From: Pochonia chlamydosporia 170
Lineage: Eukaryota > Ascomycota > Sordariomycetes > Hypocreales > Clavicipitaceae
DNA length: 64,000 nucleotides
NCBI RefSeq assembly: GCF_001653235.2
Contig: NC_035792.1
Span: 4,960,001-5,024,000, forward strand
Reading direction: 5' to 3'
Numbering within the stretch: position 1 is the first letter of the stretch; each line of letters begins with the position of its first letter. A model generated the notes under the pieces. The model was not told the DNA's origin, made no database searches, and was given only the letters and a program-made list of their open reading frames with translations. Below are positions 23,509-35,284 of this stretch, piece after piece. The position numbers and the translations under genes are program-made.

Positions 23509-25673
23509 CGCAACACAAGAAGAAATCTCGCAGCTATAGGAAGCCTCATGTCCGGGAGAGTTGTTGCTCAGCTGAATATTTACATCATGGTAGGGGATGG
23601 CTTGTCGTTTCCGCTAGCCATTCGCCGAGTGTCCACGCCCGCGGGTTTGATCAAGACTGACGATGCGGTTTATTACTTACTCACTGCTTTCAGTTTTCAG
23701 TTTTCAAGACGGGTCTGGTTGACGAGATTTGTCTTTGCCGTCCCGCCGTTCCCTTTTCCTCTGTTTTTAACCTTGCCAGGGCTAGTCATGGCCACGGGCT
23801 CTGGAATGATGCTTTGATCCATTTTGTTGCTTTTTGCCCCCTTCTTCACTAAACTCAATGGCGCAACCTGTCCAGCGCCAGACCTGTTTTGTGCAGTGTG
23901 GCTGCTGGCAATCAAACCTTGACCTGCCACAAAATGGTGCCCGTGAGCAACCCAGATGAACCAGAAGCGGCGGCAAGCGGGCACACTGATCTACACAGAT
24001 CTGCGTTTCAACATGGTCGGTGCAACGCCGCAGCAAGTCTCTTCAAGCCACTCGGAGGGAGACAAGCCGATGCTCGAATGGCGATGTGAAGGCGCCAGGA
24101 GGAGCCTACCTTGGCTTTGTGATTCGAATAACTCTTCAGGCATAGTTATACTCCAAACTTCTGACCCGGCCAGGCCTTGCAACTGACGCCCGGGGAGAAA
24201 TGTGAATCATGAGCCCACAGTTTATTCGTGTTGAACATTCGGCGATATGGATTGGTGAAATTGCTCAGGGGTCATGTCACCGGAATGGCAGGGTTGCATT
24301 TGCGCTACTGCATGGCACGAGTAGTGGTCCATGTCTGACCGTGCCAATTCTGGTATTTGAGCTATGTTTAGGCGATTTGCTCAAGGTCGCTTAGAGTTTT
24401 GAATTGGGAGAATGTGCGGGAGCCGTGAAGCCGGTCGTGTATCGAGTTCTATGTGGCTCCTTGGTAAGAGTTACTTGACCAACAACCCAGTGATCAGTCC
24501 CATGAAAGAGAAATGAAGCCCAGAAGGCACAGACTTAGCAGCTTGACTTTGGCCGCATTTCTTGTGTCGACTCGAACCCATGCATAGCTGCTTTTGGTCG
24601 GGGTTGTAGCATACCCTTTGACTATAACCTGGGCAGTGTCCCACGAGCTAGCCGATAAACTCTACCTCAAACATTTGCATTGACATGTCTTGCAAAAGGA
24701 AAACACATGATCCCGAAGGCTGCGGCCCAGGTAACCTCGTGGCAGGGGGGCCTAACTGAAATGAGCCATGTGGCTGTAAGATGACAGTCTGAATTCGAAT
24801 ATTGAAACAAGAAAACGACAGCCAACTGATTGGAGGTGTGGTTCCGGTATCTATAATTGAACATGGTTGAAATAAGACGCAGATAGGGTAACCCAGATGA
24901 CTCCGTTATCATCAATAAGGGTACAATTGGCCGGGAGTTGCCTTTCGGTCAGACCACACCACCAGAGCATCACATGAAACCAGTCTTGGATGTTTTGACG
25001 GGAATGTCACTCGTCCTAGAACGACTGGGCTGCTCAACAACAGCCACTGGTGGTACCAACTGCGAATTGGATTTACTTGGAAGAGTCTGGTCTCTACCTC
25101 ACCCGGCCTTCACCGAGGACAGGACAGACATGCAGAGCTCTGCCGACATTGCCTAGAAATCTTTTTATGCACTTATTCGCGGCACGGGTAGGTGCCACGT
25201 TGCCGATCGCTCCATGATCTTGCATGGGCTGGATAGCCGGGCCGGTGCCGCTGAGGCAGAGAATGCACATAGGGCCGGCGATTCTTTATCTTGAATGTCG
25301 ACTGATATCTGGCATGACGTAATTTGCACCCTGAAATCACCTGTTGAACTGCTGTCGGGAACCGCGGAAAGTAGACTCGTACGATGGTGGATACGCTGGC
25401 AAAGCTGAGAGCCAGGCAAGAGTTTTCAGTCAAAGTATGCGAAAAAGAAATGAAACGGCAAACGTTGAGACCAAGTAACCGTGAAATGCGTCGTGGTAAA
25501 ATAAATAGCATTTATATCCGTTGTTGACAGTCATCGCCGTTCCTGTCGTACTACCTCGATGTGATATACCCCAGGCTCTTGGCCACTTACATGTTGCACC
25601 GATAGTCTACATTGTCCAATTTGCGGCGGCACTACTTCTTCTCCTTGTCTCTTCTCACCACACATCGTCAGCC
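23509..25673. other. Intergenic, 2.17 kb
   Basis: Divergent region between the 7-TM gene and the flavohaemoglobin gene. No gene, RNA or repeat is supported. A TTTATATCC element near 25511 may be the TATA box of the flavohaemoglobin gene. Confidence 0.5.
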
Positions 25674-26918
25674 ATGGCACTCACTTATTCACAATGTCAA
25701 AAGATCCGCGCAACGGTGCCGGCGTTGAACGCTCGAGGGGAGGAAATCATTGCAGCGTTCTATCAAAGCCTGTTGCGCGGCCACCCGGAGCTTAGAAGCT
25801 ACTTCAATACTGCTAACCAGCACAATAAACTCCAACCAAAAGCAATGGCGTCCTTGATTATCCAATTTGCCAATAACGTGAGCCACATATACGAGCTGAT
25901 ACCAAAGATGGAGCGCATCTGCCAGAAACACTGCTCTGTGGGTGTGCAGCCTCACCACTACAAGATCATGGGCAAGTATCTGTTGGAGGCATTCACGGGC
26001 ATCCTAGATCCGTCCATGACACCGGATGCCAAAATGGCCTGGAGTAATGCGTATTGGATGCTTGCCAACATGTTTATCGCCAGGGAGAGACAGCTATACA
26101 AGACGTTTGGATCTTGGACCGATTGGCGGCCCTTTGAGGTTATTGATAGAGTACACGAGGGTGAAAATGTGGTTTCGCTCTATTTGAAACCGCAGGATAG
26201 AAAACCCTTGCCAGCGTTCATGCCGGGCCAATACGTCTCCATCCGAGTCGCGACGGCCGGAAAGGAGCACAAGCAAATTCGGCAGTACGCCCTCAGCGAA
26301 GCACCAAACCCAGACTATTACCGCATCACGGTGCAGCGGAATCAAGGCTCAATGGACTGTCAGCTCAACAAACATGCCTGCCCGTACGCGACTCCGCCCG
26401 GAGCGGTCTCGAATCACATTGTTGATAATGTCATGATTGGCGACACACTCGAGTTGTCCCATCCGGCAGGGCACATCTGTCTCGACACCAAGAACTTGTC
26501 AAATGCTCCTGTAGTACTCTTCTCCACCGGCATTGGTGCAACTCCGATGGTGTCCATACTCAACTTTATTGCAAAACGGCAGCCCGATAGGCCAATCTCG
26601 TGGATCAGTGCATCCAGCGGCGTCGGTCCTTTCCAGTCACGCGTGGACGCCTTGGCTGCTAGGAGGAAGAACATGAGGAACGCGACGCTCAGACTTACCC
26701 GTGACGGGCAAGCTTCTTCAGATTGCGACGAACAAGAGGAAGATCGAATCGATTTGTTTTCTCTAGAGCACGACGACCTCTTCTTGAATAATGAGTGCAC
26801 CGAGTACTATGTCTGCGGTGGGGAGAGTGCCATGATGCAGTTTGTCGCGTTTTTGGAAATGCAGGGTGTCGACAGAGCACGGGTGAATTGTGAACTACAA
26901 ACAGTAGCAAGATATTAA
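25674..26918 (+). CDS. Flavohaemoglobin (nitric oxide dioxygenase)
   Basis: Single exon, 414 aa from the ATG at 25674 (GCCATGG context); the frame is open 51 codons further upstream but that leader is hydrophobic and unlike the family. Globin domain at residues 1-140: B10 Tyr in AAFYQSLLRGHPELR, the proximal His of ICQKHCSVG, and LLEAFTGIL. FAD domain about 150-260 with PGQYVSIR and the RQYALSEAP flavin motif. NAD domain to the end with STGIGATPMVSIL and YYVCGGESAMM. Known: the enzyme oxidises NO to nitrate using O2 and NAD(P)H. Oddities: the end reads RVNCELQTVARY, without the usual FG-containing C-terminal motif, and the loop CQLNKHACPYATPPG is Cys-bearing. No nitrate/nitrite genes lie nearby. 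Confidence 0.92.
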   Translation: MALTYSQCQKIRATVPALNARGEEIIAAFYQSLLRGHPELRSYFNTANQHNKLQPKAMASLIIQFANNVSHIYELIPKMERICQKHCSVGVQPHHYKIMGKYLLEAFTGILDPSMTPDAKMAWSNAYWMLANMFIARERQLYKTFGSWTDWRPFEVIDRVHEGENVVSLYLKPQDRKPLPAFMPGQYVSIRVATAGKEHKQIRQYALSEAPNPDYYRITVQRNQGSMDCQLNKHACPYATPPGAVSNHIVDNVMIGDTLELSHPAGHICLDTKNLSNAPVVLFSTGIGATPMVSILNFIAKRQPDRPISWISASSGVGPFQSRVDALAARRKNMRNATLRLTRDGQASSDCDEQEEDRIDLFSLEHDDLFLNNECTEYYVCGGESAMMQFVAFLEMQGVDRARVNCELQTVARY

Positions 26919-27683
26919 TGTAAAAAGGAATAAGGAATGAAACACGAAACAATCCAAGTCCATGATCAGCACTGTATCTGATGTTGGGGGCTGCATGACT
27001 CTAATCAGACATGAGTTGTCTTCTTGGATGCCAGAAAAGCGCGTGACTGAACGAAATCAAGGGTTGGTGATCCAAATCTTCCAAAGAGGACGGAGTTGTC
27101 AGGCAAAGCGGGAAGTCTGGCGTCATACGCTAACTAATAAGCTTATATTGCCACGGAACTAAACATTGAAACCCCCACACAACAGCCCCTCATTGTTTCC
27201 ATGAGGTTTCCATTCTGTTTCCTGGGGCAATTGATTTACATACCTAGGTTTGTAATGTACTGCCCCGCAAACGTTGGGATGGTTACTTACGCTACAGGAA
27301 CCTACGCAGGTGGTTGCACTGACATTATCCTGACAATGCTTGGTTGATACTGGTTTGGCCAAGGAAAAGAGAAGCTACAGTTGACGTACGGCTTTGTTCA
27401 ATCAGGCAACTGAGGACAAAGAGGGGTAGATCCGTACCAGGTTTAGACATTGCATCAAGGTTACATTGAAGCTTTCAACGCCGACAGATGTAACATGGGC
27501 TTCCCTGTCCATGGTTATAACAATTGGCGGGGGTTGTTCATCTCGCCCTGCGAGACATAACGGAATGGCGAAGGATATAAAGGATACGACTTGATGGTGA
27601 TGTAGTCCCATTGGTATAGGCCCATCACCGAGGACATTGCTGAGACTCAGGATTCTTTGCACACTCGACCGACCGTCTCTCTG
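26919..27683. other. Intergenic, 765 bp
   Basis: 3' region of the flavohaemoglobin gene and promoter of the GH20 gene, including a TATA box at 27576. No gene seen. Confidence 0.55.
27576..27581 (+). promoter_or_regulatory. TATA box of GH20 hexosaminidase gene
   Basis: TATAAA in GGATATAAAGG, 108 bp before the ATG at 27684. Confidence 0.5.
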
Positions 27684-29948
27684 ATGGAACTAAAGCTTGC
27701 GGTAGCCCTTGCTCTGGGCGCACCTACTCTTGTTTGGGGGATCCAAATACTGCCACCAGTCCTTGATCAAACGCTGGACACGTCGTCGGCTGGTTCGTGG
27801 AACGTTGGGTCCAGCGACAGAACAATATACATTGACAACAAATTCGCTTCCAAGAGGGACGACGATGGGTTAACTCTGATTCCGCCGAGCGGCTACGACT
27901 TTGCTACCTTGTTCCGGGAAGACCTTGCAAAACTTACACGATCCAACTGGACCTTGCAGCGTGTCGACCGCCTCCCCGATCGCACCACCAGTCGCGGCAT
28001 TCTTCTTGGTTCCTTTACAGGAAACGCCTCTTCAGTGGTATACGAAAATGGCAACCAGACGTCCGAAGGGTACGAAATACACGCATCGCCCACGAGCGTC
28101 TTCATCGGAGGAACAGGAGCTCGTGGGATGTGGTGGGGGACACGTACAGTGCTTCAATATCTGCTCTCACATAATGGAACGCTTCCTCTGGGACGCATGG
28201 TTGACGGGCCGGCCTACCAAACACGGGGTTTCATGTTGGACGCAGGACGGAAGTGGTACTCTCCAGCATTTCTCAAGGAGCTCTGCAGTTATGCCTCGTT
28301 CTTCAAGATGGGCGAGTTTCACTACCACCTGAGCGACAACTACCCGCTGAATCGAGGGCAAAACGCATCGTGGCAGGACGTCTACTCGCACTTTTCGTTG
28401 CTGCCCGAAGACAAGTCTCTGCTGGGCATCATTCACGGCAGGGAAAACGAGACGCTGTCTCGCGCCGACTTTGCCGATTTGCAGCGTCACTGCGCCGCCA
28501 GGGGAGTCACTGTCATCCCAGAGATTGAGGCGCCAGGTCACTGCCTGTATCTGACCAAGTGGAAGCCGCACTTGGCATTGCCAAAGCGCGATCTGCTGAA
28601 CCTTTCACACCCGGAGACGATACCGACCGTGAAGCGCATTTGGGCCGAGTTCCTCCCCTGGTTTGAATCAAAGGAGGTCCATGTCGGAGCGGATGAGTAC
28701 GACGCCAAGCTGGCGGATGTCTACATCCACTTTGTCAACGACATGTCCAAGTTTATACGTTCCAAGGCTGGCAAGCGAATCCGCATCTGGGGCACCAACG
28801 AACCCTCGGAAAACGTCACCATTGCCAAGGACGTGGTGATTCAGCACTGGCAATACGGAGAATCAGACCCGGTGCTCCTTGCGAACAGCGGATACGATGT
28901 CATCAACTCGGAGGACCGCTGGGCATACACGTCCATCAAGAATGACCACATGCCCATCCTGCCGGCACGGTATCCCCAGTTCTTCAATGAAACCAGCGTG
29001 CTGGAGTTTGCCGGCGAGCCTGGCTGGCAGTGGACGCCGGCCGACTACAACCCGTTCAACAAGACAATGCAGCTGCCGGACAATTCGCCTCGCAACAGGG
29101 GAGCCATCATGGCGGCGTGGAATGACAATGGTCCCGCGGCATCCACGCAGCTCGAGGCGTACTACTCGATGCGGCGGGGAATTGCCTTGGTCGGCGCTCG
29201 ATCCTGGAGCGGGAGGCGAGGACAGAAGCTTGCTGAGAACCAGGTCTCGCCCAGTATAGACTTCTTCTCGCCGCTTGCGCCTGGCCAAAACCTCGACCGA
29301 GTGCTGCCGTCCCATGCTGACGAGCCTTTGGTGTCATGGAACCGGTCCCGCGAGGACGGACAGCATGTTTCCCTCGGCCACGGCAGCAAAGGCATGAACT
29401 ACACGCTGACATTGTCCGCCACGGGTCCATTCACTCTTACCGGCCCGGACAACTCTCTCTCCCTCGGTCAAGACGGCACCCTCGTCTTCAACTCAGACGG
29501 GTGGCAATATCCGCTGCGAGCTGTTGCGGAAGAGGACGCGTTGGACCTCGACCCAGGCCATCCGGGGCGGATCTGGGAGAATGTCACGACCTCGGCGCAC
29601 AACATTGTGCGAATCTCGACGCTGCCTGCTGTGATTACCATTGCGACTGACGTCCTGCACGGCAGCTTGGCTTGGGTCAATGGCAAGTTTGCGGGACGCT
29701 TTGAGGTATACGTCTATGGCGGTCGCAACACGAGGTTTAGCTGGAGCCAAATGGCATTGGTTGCGCCGCTGGAAAACATTACAGGCACAGGACTGCAGAG
29801 CCTTTCTTTAGAAGGAGTCGCTAGACTGACGTCAAATTCACAAAAACCGCCCCCAGCTGTGACCGGAGATGCGGCGGCGTTGGTCAAGGTTGGGACTAAT
29901 TTGGCACTCGGTGTTGCCATCATGTGGGTGTTGGCTTCAGTGATTTAG
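27684..29948 (+). CDS. Secreted, probably GPI-anchored GH20 beta-N-acetylhexosaminidase
   Basis: Single exon, 754 aa. The signal peptide MELKLAVALALGAPTLVWG favours the ATG at 27684. The N-terminal GH20b-like domain (about 30-175) is followed by the catalytic barrel: RGFMLDAGRKWYS, FKMGEFHYHLSDN, IPEIEAPGHCLYLT, and VHVGADEYD, where the Asp-Glu pair is the family's catalytic dyad (substrate-assisted mechanism). The C-terminal 150 residues form a beta-rich extra domain. The last 25 residues (from ALVKVGTNLALGVAIMWVLASVI) are hydrophobic after a small-residue TGDAAA site, as in GPI-anchor signals. More than ten N-x-S/T sites. Expected role: release of terminal GlcNAc/GalNAc from chitin or glycan oligomers at the wall. 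Confidence 0.9.
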   Translation: MELKLAVALALGAPTLVWGIQILPPVLDQTLDTSSAGSWNVGSSDRTIYIDNKFASKRDDDGLTLIPPSGYDFATLFREDLAKLTRSNWTLQRVDRLPDRTTSRGILLGSFTGNASSVVYENGNQTSEGYEIHASPTSVFIGGTGARGMWWGTRTVLQYLLSHNGTLPLGRMVDGPAYQTRGFMLDAGRKWYSPAFLKELCSYASFFKMGEFHYHLSDNYPLNRGQNASWQDVYSHFSLLPEDKSLLGIIHGRENETLSRADFADLQRHCAARGVTVIPEIEAPGHCLYLTKWKPHLALPKRDLLNLSHPETIPTVKRIWAEFLPWFESKEVHVGADEYDAKLADVYIHFVNDMSKFIRSKAGKRIRIWGTNEPSENVTIAKDVVIQHWQYGESDPVLLANSGYDVINSEDRWAYTSIKNDHMPILPARYPQFFNETSVLEFAGEPGWQWTPADYNPFNKTMQLPDNSPRNRGAIMAAWNDNGPAASTQLEAYYSMRRGIALVGARSWSGRRGQKLAENQVSPSIDFFSPLAPGQNLDRVLPSHADEPLVSWNRSREDGQHVSLGHGSKGMNYTLTLSATGPFTLTGPDNSLSLGQDGTLVFNSDGWQYPLRAVAEEDALDLDPGHPGRIWENVTTSAHNIVRISTLPAVITIATDVLHGSLAWVNGKFAGRFEVYVYGGRNTRFSWSQMALVAPLENITGTGLQSLSLEGVARLTSNSQKPPPAVTGDAAALVKVGTNLALGVAIMWVLASVI

Positions 29949-30624
29949 TTTGGGGCCAGAAAGGAAACTTTTTGAAGTCACAAAAGTTAGAAACAGAAAA
30001 ATAGTCAACAGGTGCTTAATACTGTATTTGGATGCTGAAAGTGGGTCATGTGATATGGAAGACGTGATGATATTCTTGATTCTATGTACGAGTGAGAATT
30101 GAGATGTCTGGGCCGGCGGGACGGATTTCCGCGATTTGCTCCCCGGTTCGCAATTGTCCATGAAAATGCACAAATGAACGTGCCAAAGTTCACACCAAGT
30201 GGCCATCAATCCGTTATTATTCATAATTATACTGGACCAAGGCAATCATGCGATTGGCCCATTCCTTACGCCGCCATCTCTCGTCAATACATGCACCCAA
30301 AAGTCAAGACACGGAGCCGGCATGACAGCTGGTCCCGCATCCGAGGTCCGGGAACGCAACATCTGCTCTCAACACTTTCGGGCCGGCTGTCAAATGTCAT
30401 CACGGTTGAATACACGGATCAAAGGCATCACTGTGCCGCACTCAATATCCCAAACCCAATTGGCCCTCTCCCGGTTTTGTGATTGAGTTTTTGGTTCCTA
30501 AAGAGCGGACAAATAGTTTGACGTGTAGCCATCACAGAAAAGGGGCATTTCATCCATTTCCCTCTTCCAACAACATTCCGCCCGAAAGGCCAACCCTTGA
30601 TATTAACACCACACATCAACCATC
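29949..30624. other. Intergenic, 676 bp
   Basis: 3' region of GH20 and promoter of the alpha/beta-hydrolase gene. No gene seen. Confidence 0.55.
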
Positions 30625-31968
30625 ATGCAGGCGACGACGAATGTAAAGCTGTCCATCTTGGGCATGCTCGATCTGTTCCCTGCCCTCGCCTCTATTGTTG
30701 CAGTGGGAGTCTTATCTGTCTTGACCGGACTGTTTCGCAGCCAACGAGACGCGCCTAGCCTTCACCTTCACATTGCGTATGCCATCTTGAGAAAGGCCAC
30801 GACAAGACTGACTCCCCTTCAACTGCAGTAAGTGTTGGCCTAGCTGCAAATATGGCAGAGCGAGCCTTTCTTTGTATGAATTTAAGATTTGGGTCTTGAC
30901 ATTTTACCGCTAGACTAATCTCCCCTTTGACCGACGTCGTGTACAAGCAATACGCACGCTCCGCCAAGTTTAAGCCCGAGACTGTAGACCTTGGTGCTGG
31001 AGCCCACGGTCACTGGATTGGAAATAAGAACGCCAAAAATGTCTTGATTTGGTACCATGGTAAGTAATTGCGGCAGATTGCCATGAAAAGAGAAGAGCAA
31101 AAAGATGAAAAAGAGCAGGAAAAGTAGTCATCGGGGTCCTGTACTGACACTTCCTCGCAGGCGGCGGCTTTTGTCTCCCTGCAAACATGGGATACTTCAA
31201 GTTCCTCGAGAGCCTCGTTGCTTCGTCTCAAAAGTCTAATCAAGACTTGGCCGTCTTTGTCTTGACCTACACATTGGCGCCAGGCGCGGCGTACCCTACC
31301 CAGCTCACGCAAGCAGTGGCAGCACTACGGTACATAGTGAACAACACGGGCCGAAAGCCGTCTCAGGTGCTCATCGGAGGTGATTCTGCCGGAGGAAACC
31401 TGGTCATGGGGGTTTTGTCCCACCTCGCCCATGGACATCCGGCCATCCCCAAGCTCGAGTTGAGCGAGCCGCTGGCGGGAGCTGTGGGCATCGCGCCGTG
31501 GACACTAATCGGTGAAGACCATGGTGATCGGGAGATATACTCTGGCGGCGATTTGATCACCCCGGCGGTAGACAAGCCTTGGTCGAGCGCATTCCTCGGA
31601 GGCTCAGACAAGGACTATTTTACAAGCGCCTCGACGGCACCGAAGAGTTGGCTTGCTGCGTTCCCAGTCAAGAGAGTACTAATTCTTGGCGGAGGAAACG
31701 AGATTTTGCTGCCTGCAATTGAAGATTTGGCAGAGAAGCTCCAGGTACGTCATCCCCAACGGACGGTGATAAAGTCCGGCACACCATTCTGTCGATTTGC
31801 TTGCCCACCGAGGCTGATGCATAAAAACAGGATGCCCTCCCCAATGTGGAGTTGTTCATCGGCCACCGTGAAGGCCATGTCGCTCCGGTATATAACCTCT
31901 ACGTTGGTGACAATACAGAAACGCTGCAGGGCAAAAAGGTCAAGGCGTGGTTGAGGGAAATATTATAG
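30625..31968 (+). CDS. Membrane-anchored alpha/beta-hydrolase (HSL/abhydrolase_3 esterase)
   Basis: Four exons, 30625-30827, 30914-31059, 31161-31744 and 31831-31968, give 356 aa with consistent phases. The N-terminus has one membrane helix (MLDLFPALASIVAVGVLSVLTGL), so the enzyme is likely anchored to the ER or another endomembrane. The oxyanion motif HGGGF is rebuilt across the second splice (WYHG|GGFC). The nucleophile is the Ser of GGDSAGG, near residue 185. The final exon gives ELFIGHREGHVAPVYNLYVG, which carries the catalytic His, and KVKAWLREIL. Known: such fungal enzymes are esterases, lipases or steryl-acetyl hydrolases (Say1-like). Substrate unknown. Confidence 0.85.
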
Positions 31969-32339
31969 ATTAAATTGCCTGTGCGCCAGCCAGTAATGGC
32001 TCTCCTGCCCTCTTTCTTCTGCCACTCAAAAAATGGCGCCATATGTGATTGATCCATGTGTAATGCACTTTTCATCATGACCAACCCGGACCAGTGCAAC
32101 TTCTATACGCCAAAAGCAAGACGATAGCTCTATGAACTTTTCCTTTTCCGCAACCTTGCACTCATTCTCTGTGCTACAACAGAAATGTTATCGCATCCTC
32201 CTTTATTGGCCCTGTCGGCTGTTGTTGGGGGACTATGTGTCAGCGACTGTGATGGCGTGCTAGCGCTCCCGTGCTACCGGCATGCCCGTCCACCTGGTCC
32301 CCCTCCAATGCTGTCGGGTCAGCAATGCGCACCCCCGAC
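31969..32339. other. Intergenic, 371 bp
   Basis: Convergent space between the esterase and the methyltransferase gene, holding their two 3' ends. Nothing else seen. Confidence 0.55.
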
Positions 32340-34059
32340 TTACTTGGGGAGACTAGCCTTGCCAGCTGCACGGCTGGCGGCCAAAGCTCCAGAAAGGCCG
32401 TGCTGCGAGCCAACGCCGTTGATGCGGTGGACGGAGTTGAGGTTCTTCACCACAAGAATCTGGAAGCACGTGGCGCTGCCCTGGCGAGAAGCAATGACGG
32501 ACCAAGCGAGGAAAAGCTCCCAAATCTACAACCCTGGTTAGTAAAACGTGGCACACCGGACAAGAGCCCTGCTTGGAGAATACATACTCTGTACCAGCGT
32601 TGTCCATACTTGGCCGTGATGGTGTCGGCATTTCCTACCCAGTTGCGGTACCAGCGCCAAAGAGTGGCAGAGTAGTGCACGCCGACTGTATCCACGCTGC
32701 AAGCTGTCAGCTTGGCGGCGTCGAAAAAGGGTTGGGTCACTTACCTCTTGACCTCGAAGCCTGCGCTCTCCAGGGACCGGACGTAGTTCCAAAGAGGAGT
32801 CGAGGCATCGGCGCCGCGGAAGATGTACTTGTTGAGGAACAGACCCCAGATGAAGTCTTCATACTGCCAGGCCTGTCGAAGACCAGAGAGTTGGACGTAC
32901 ATGGCGCCGTCATCTTCGAGCATTTCGTAGCACTGTCGGAAAAAGGTGGTGAGCTTTCGAACGCCGACATGCTCACCCATTTCGAGCTGAGAAATCTTGT
33001 TGTACTTTTGCTTTGGCGCATCACGGTAATCCATGCACAGAATCCTGCTCTGCTCCTCGGGCACGCCGGCATTTCGAAGGACATCGTTGCCCCAAGCGGC
33101 TCCGTTCTCAGCAATGGTGATGCCGGTGACCTTGGCTCCGTAGTTTACGCTGGCAAACTTGGCGAGCGTGCCCCAGCCCGATCCAATGTCCAAGAGGGTC
33201 TCGCCCTCCTTGAGCTCAAGCTTCTCGCACACAATGGCCATTTTGTTGTCCTGGAGCTCCTCCAAAGTCTCCTCACGGGTGGTGTCGGAGATGATGCCGC
33301 TGGTGTAAATCATGCGAGGGCCGAGGAACCAGGCGTAGTGGTCGTTTCCGGAATCGTAGTTGGGGCGGATTTGCTCCATGTCCTGGTCCTTTGTGTGGAA
33401 GAGGACGTCGGGGCCAAACGTAAACAGAATGAACTTGAAGAGGTCCTTGGTAAAGCTAAACTTGGACCAGTCGTGACGGTACTCGAGGATGTCCAGGACG
33501 TCTCCCTTGAAATCGGCCTTGCCGTCAATGTACATTTCAGAAAATGTCTGGATTGGCACCTTGTTGGTGCCGCTCCATTTGGCCTGGTCGGCCGCGTCCT
33601 TGAAGGTCACATACGACTCAATGGGGCGGCCAGGCAACTTGACATTCTCATTGATGCGCGGGCTAAAATTGGATGTGTAGGTCCAGTAGGCGATGAGGAT
33701 GGGGAAGAGCGTAAGAATGGCAAAAAAGATGGTGGTCTTGAGGCCGCCGCCGATGAAGCGGCTCATCAGGTATGGCACGCCCAACAAGAGGACACCAAGC
33801 ACAATGTTGGAAAAGCTCTCATTTCCAGCACCTTCAGCCGGCAGCGGAGCATTGTGAATGGCCGGTGACTTGAAAGGGGCAGTTAGCATAGAGCAATTGA
33901 TGAATTGACTTGGTGGCAAGGCATGCTGGGAAAGGAGAGGCAGAATCAAATTACATTCGTGATGGGGACGCCGCAATCCACCTGCTCAAAGGCCGATGGT
34001 GCAGCCTTGGGCGTCTTGATGTAGGAGATGTCTCCCTCCAGGTCGGGCTTGCTCTTCAT
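32340..34059 (-). CDS. MTS1: Sphingolipid C9-methyltransferase (cyclopropane-FA-synthase family)
   Basis: Four exons, 34059-33955, 33868-32745, 32696-32588 and 32525-32340, give 507 aa; all junction phases agree. Two adjacent membrane helices lie near residues 55-100 (NIVLGVLLLGVPYLM; TTIFFAILTLFPILIAYW). The SAM-binding methyltransferase core has LLDIGSGWGTLAKFA and VTGITIAENGAAWGN. The C-terminus rebuilt from the last two exons (VGVHYSATLWRWYRNW, then IWELFLAWSVIASRQGSATCFQ) is typical of fungal sphingolipid C9-methyltransferases rather than bacterial Cfa. Known role: methylation of C9 of the sphingoid base in glucosylceramide, affecting hyphal growth, membrane order and defensin sensitivity. 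The ER is the expected site. The symbol follows the Candida gene. Confidence 0.93.
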
Positions 34060-35284
34060 GATTGCAGAAGCAATTGAGATTGACGGATGAAAAGGTTACG
34101 AGTGAGCCAATGGAACTGACAGGCGTGACGTCGTCGTGAGAAGCGGCTGGGGAGCAATCAATGGATGAGCCCTTTTGCCTGAAGTGTCGTCGTGGATGAA
34201 AGGGGTGATTCGTGAGGCACCACAATTCAAAATGCCAGCTCGAGCTCGGCCAGGAGTGGATTCAAAAAGCTCCAAGCCCCACATGAGCATTCATCAAGCA
34301 ACCAGACAACCATGCGCGGCTCAACAAGCTTTTGTGTTTTGTGTGTGCTCTGTGTGTGTGGCTGTTTCAGTGGCCCGCTCGTTTGGGCTCGCCCATGAAT
34401 CCAGGCACCAGACCAGACCTTTGATTGATTGATTGGCACGAACTAGGTCAGGGCAAGGACCGCCACAGCCACGCTTGAAGAGTCAAGTTTGTGGATCATG
34501 GAGATAGATACAGAGCAGACACCAGACCACACGAGGACCAAACCACATGCTTGTGACTGACTGGCAGTGTGCTCGACACACCGCCCGCCCTCTCAGCCAT
34601 CAAGACACGCAGGAGTATTCCGTGCACGTGATTCGCTCCAGTCCTCGGTTCCGCGGGCCGTAAGAGATCCGATTTGTTTCATCCATCTACTTATCCTAGG
34701 CAATCTCATGCTAAATGCCGAGCAAAGCACAAGAGTGACCAAATAGACACAAAAAGCAATACCATTTAGTAGCGGACGATCATTTTAGCCCAACTAGTTT
34801 TCTTTTCGGCTGCATCCTCGGTCTGCCCACCCGTGTTCAGGCATTGGTGGCTTTGGAAACCTCCGCGAGATATCAATCTCACTCAAAGTGATGACACTCC
34901 AATGCAACCCTCTTGTCTGTTGTGCGTCCACGCTTAAGTGGTAAGCTTATTGATAAGCGACTTCCTACTTGCCGGCTTGCAAACGTACGTTCAGTTGAGA
35001 GGACCAAGCTAGTGCCAGTCTACGGCATGCTCGGCGATATCAGTTTCCCAGACGTAAAACAATCCAGAGTTATGGTGGGCAGATGGAGAACACGATGTGA
35101 AGATGCAAAAAAGTTGTTTAGCAAAACACTATATATACCCCCCTAACATCTTCGCAACTTGCATGTTGAATCCAGTAGCTCAAGCACATAAAGAGCCACA
35201 TACCAATCGTCCTGCATGTAAGACACCAGACTCAGTCACACCAGCCATCACGGGTCAACATTTGTTAGTTGCCAACAAGCCACC
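34060..35284. other. Intergenic, 1.2 kb, divergent promoter
   Basis: Between the methyltransferase (minus) and the 8-Cys secreted protein (plus). Contains a TG-rich tract at about 34331-34365 and a GATT tetranucleotide run near 34420-34435 on the methyltransferase side, and a TATA box at 35130 on the other. No gene seen. Confidence 0.5.
35130..35137 (+). promoter_or_regulatory. TATA box of 8-Cys secreted protein gene
   Basis: TATATATA in ACACTATATATACCCCC, about 150 bp before the ATG. It points to inducible, TATA-driven expression, as usual for small secreted proteins. Confidence 0.55.

Noticed and set aside
25521..25673. 51-residue N-terminal extension of flavohaemoglobin
   Set aside because: The open frame includes a hydrophobic stretch not seen in the family, and the downstream ATG has a better context and the right length.
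32573..33868. 431-codon plus-strand frame opposite the methyltransferase
   Set aside because: A shadow of the antisense codons of the C9-methyltransferase, which has full motif support.
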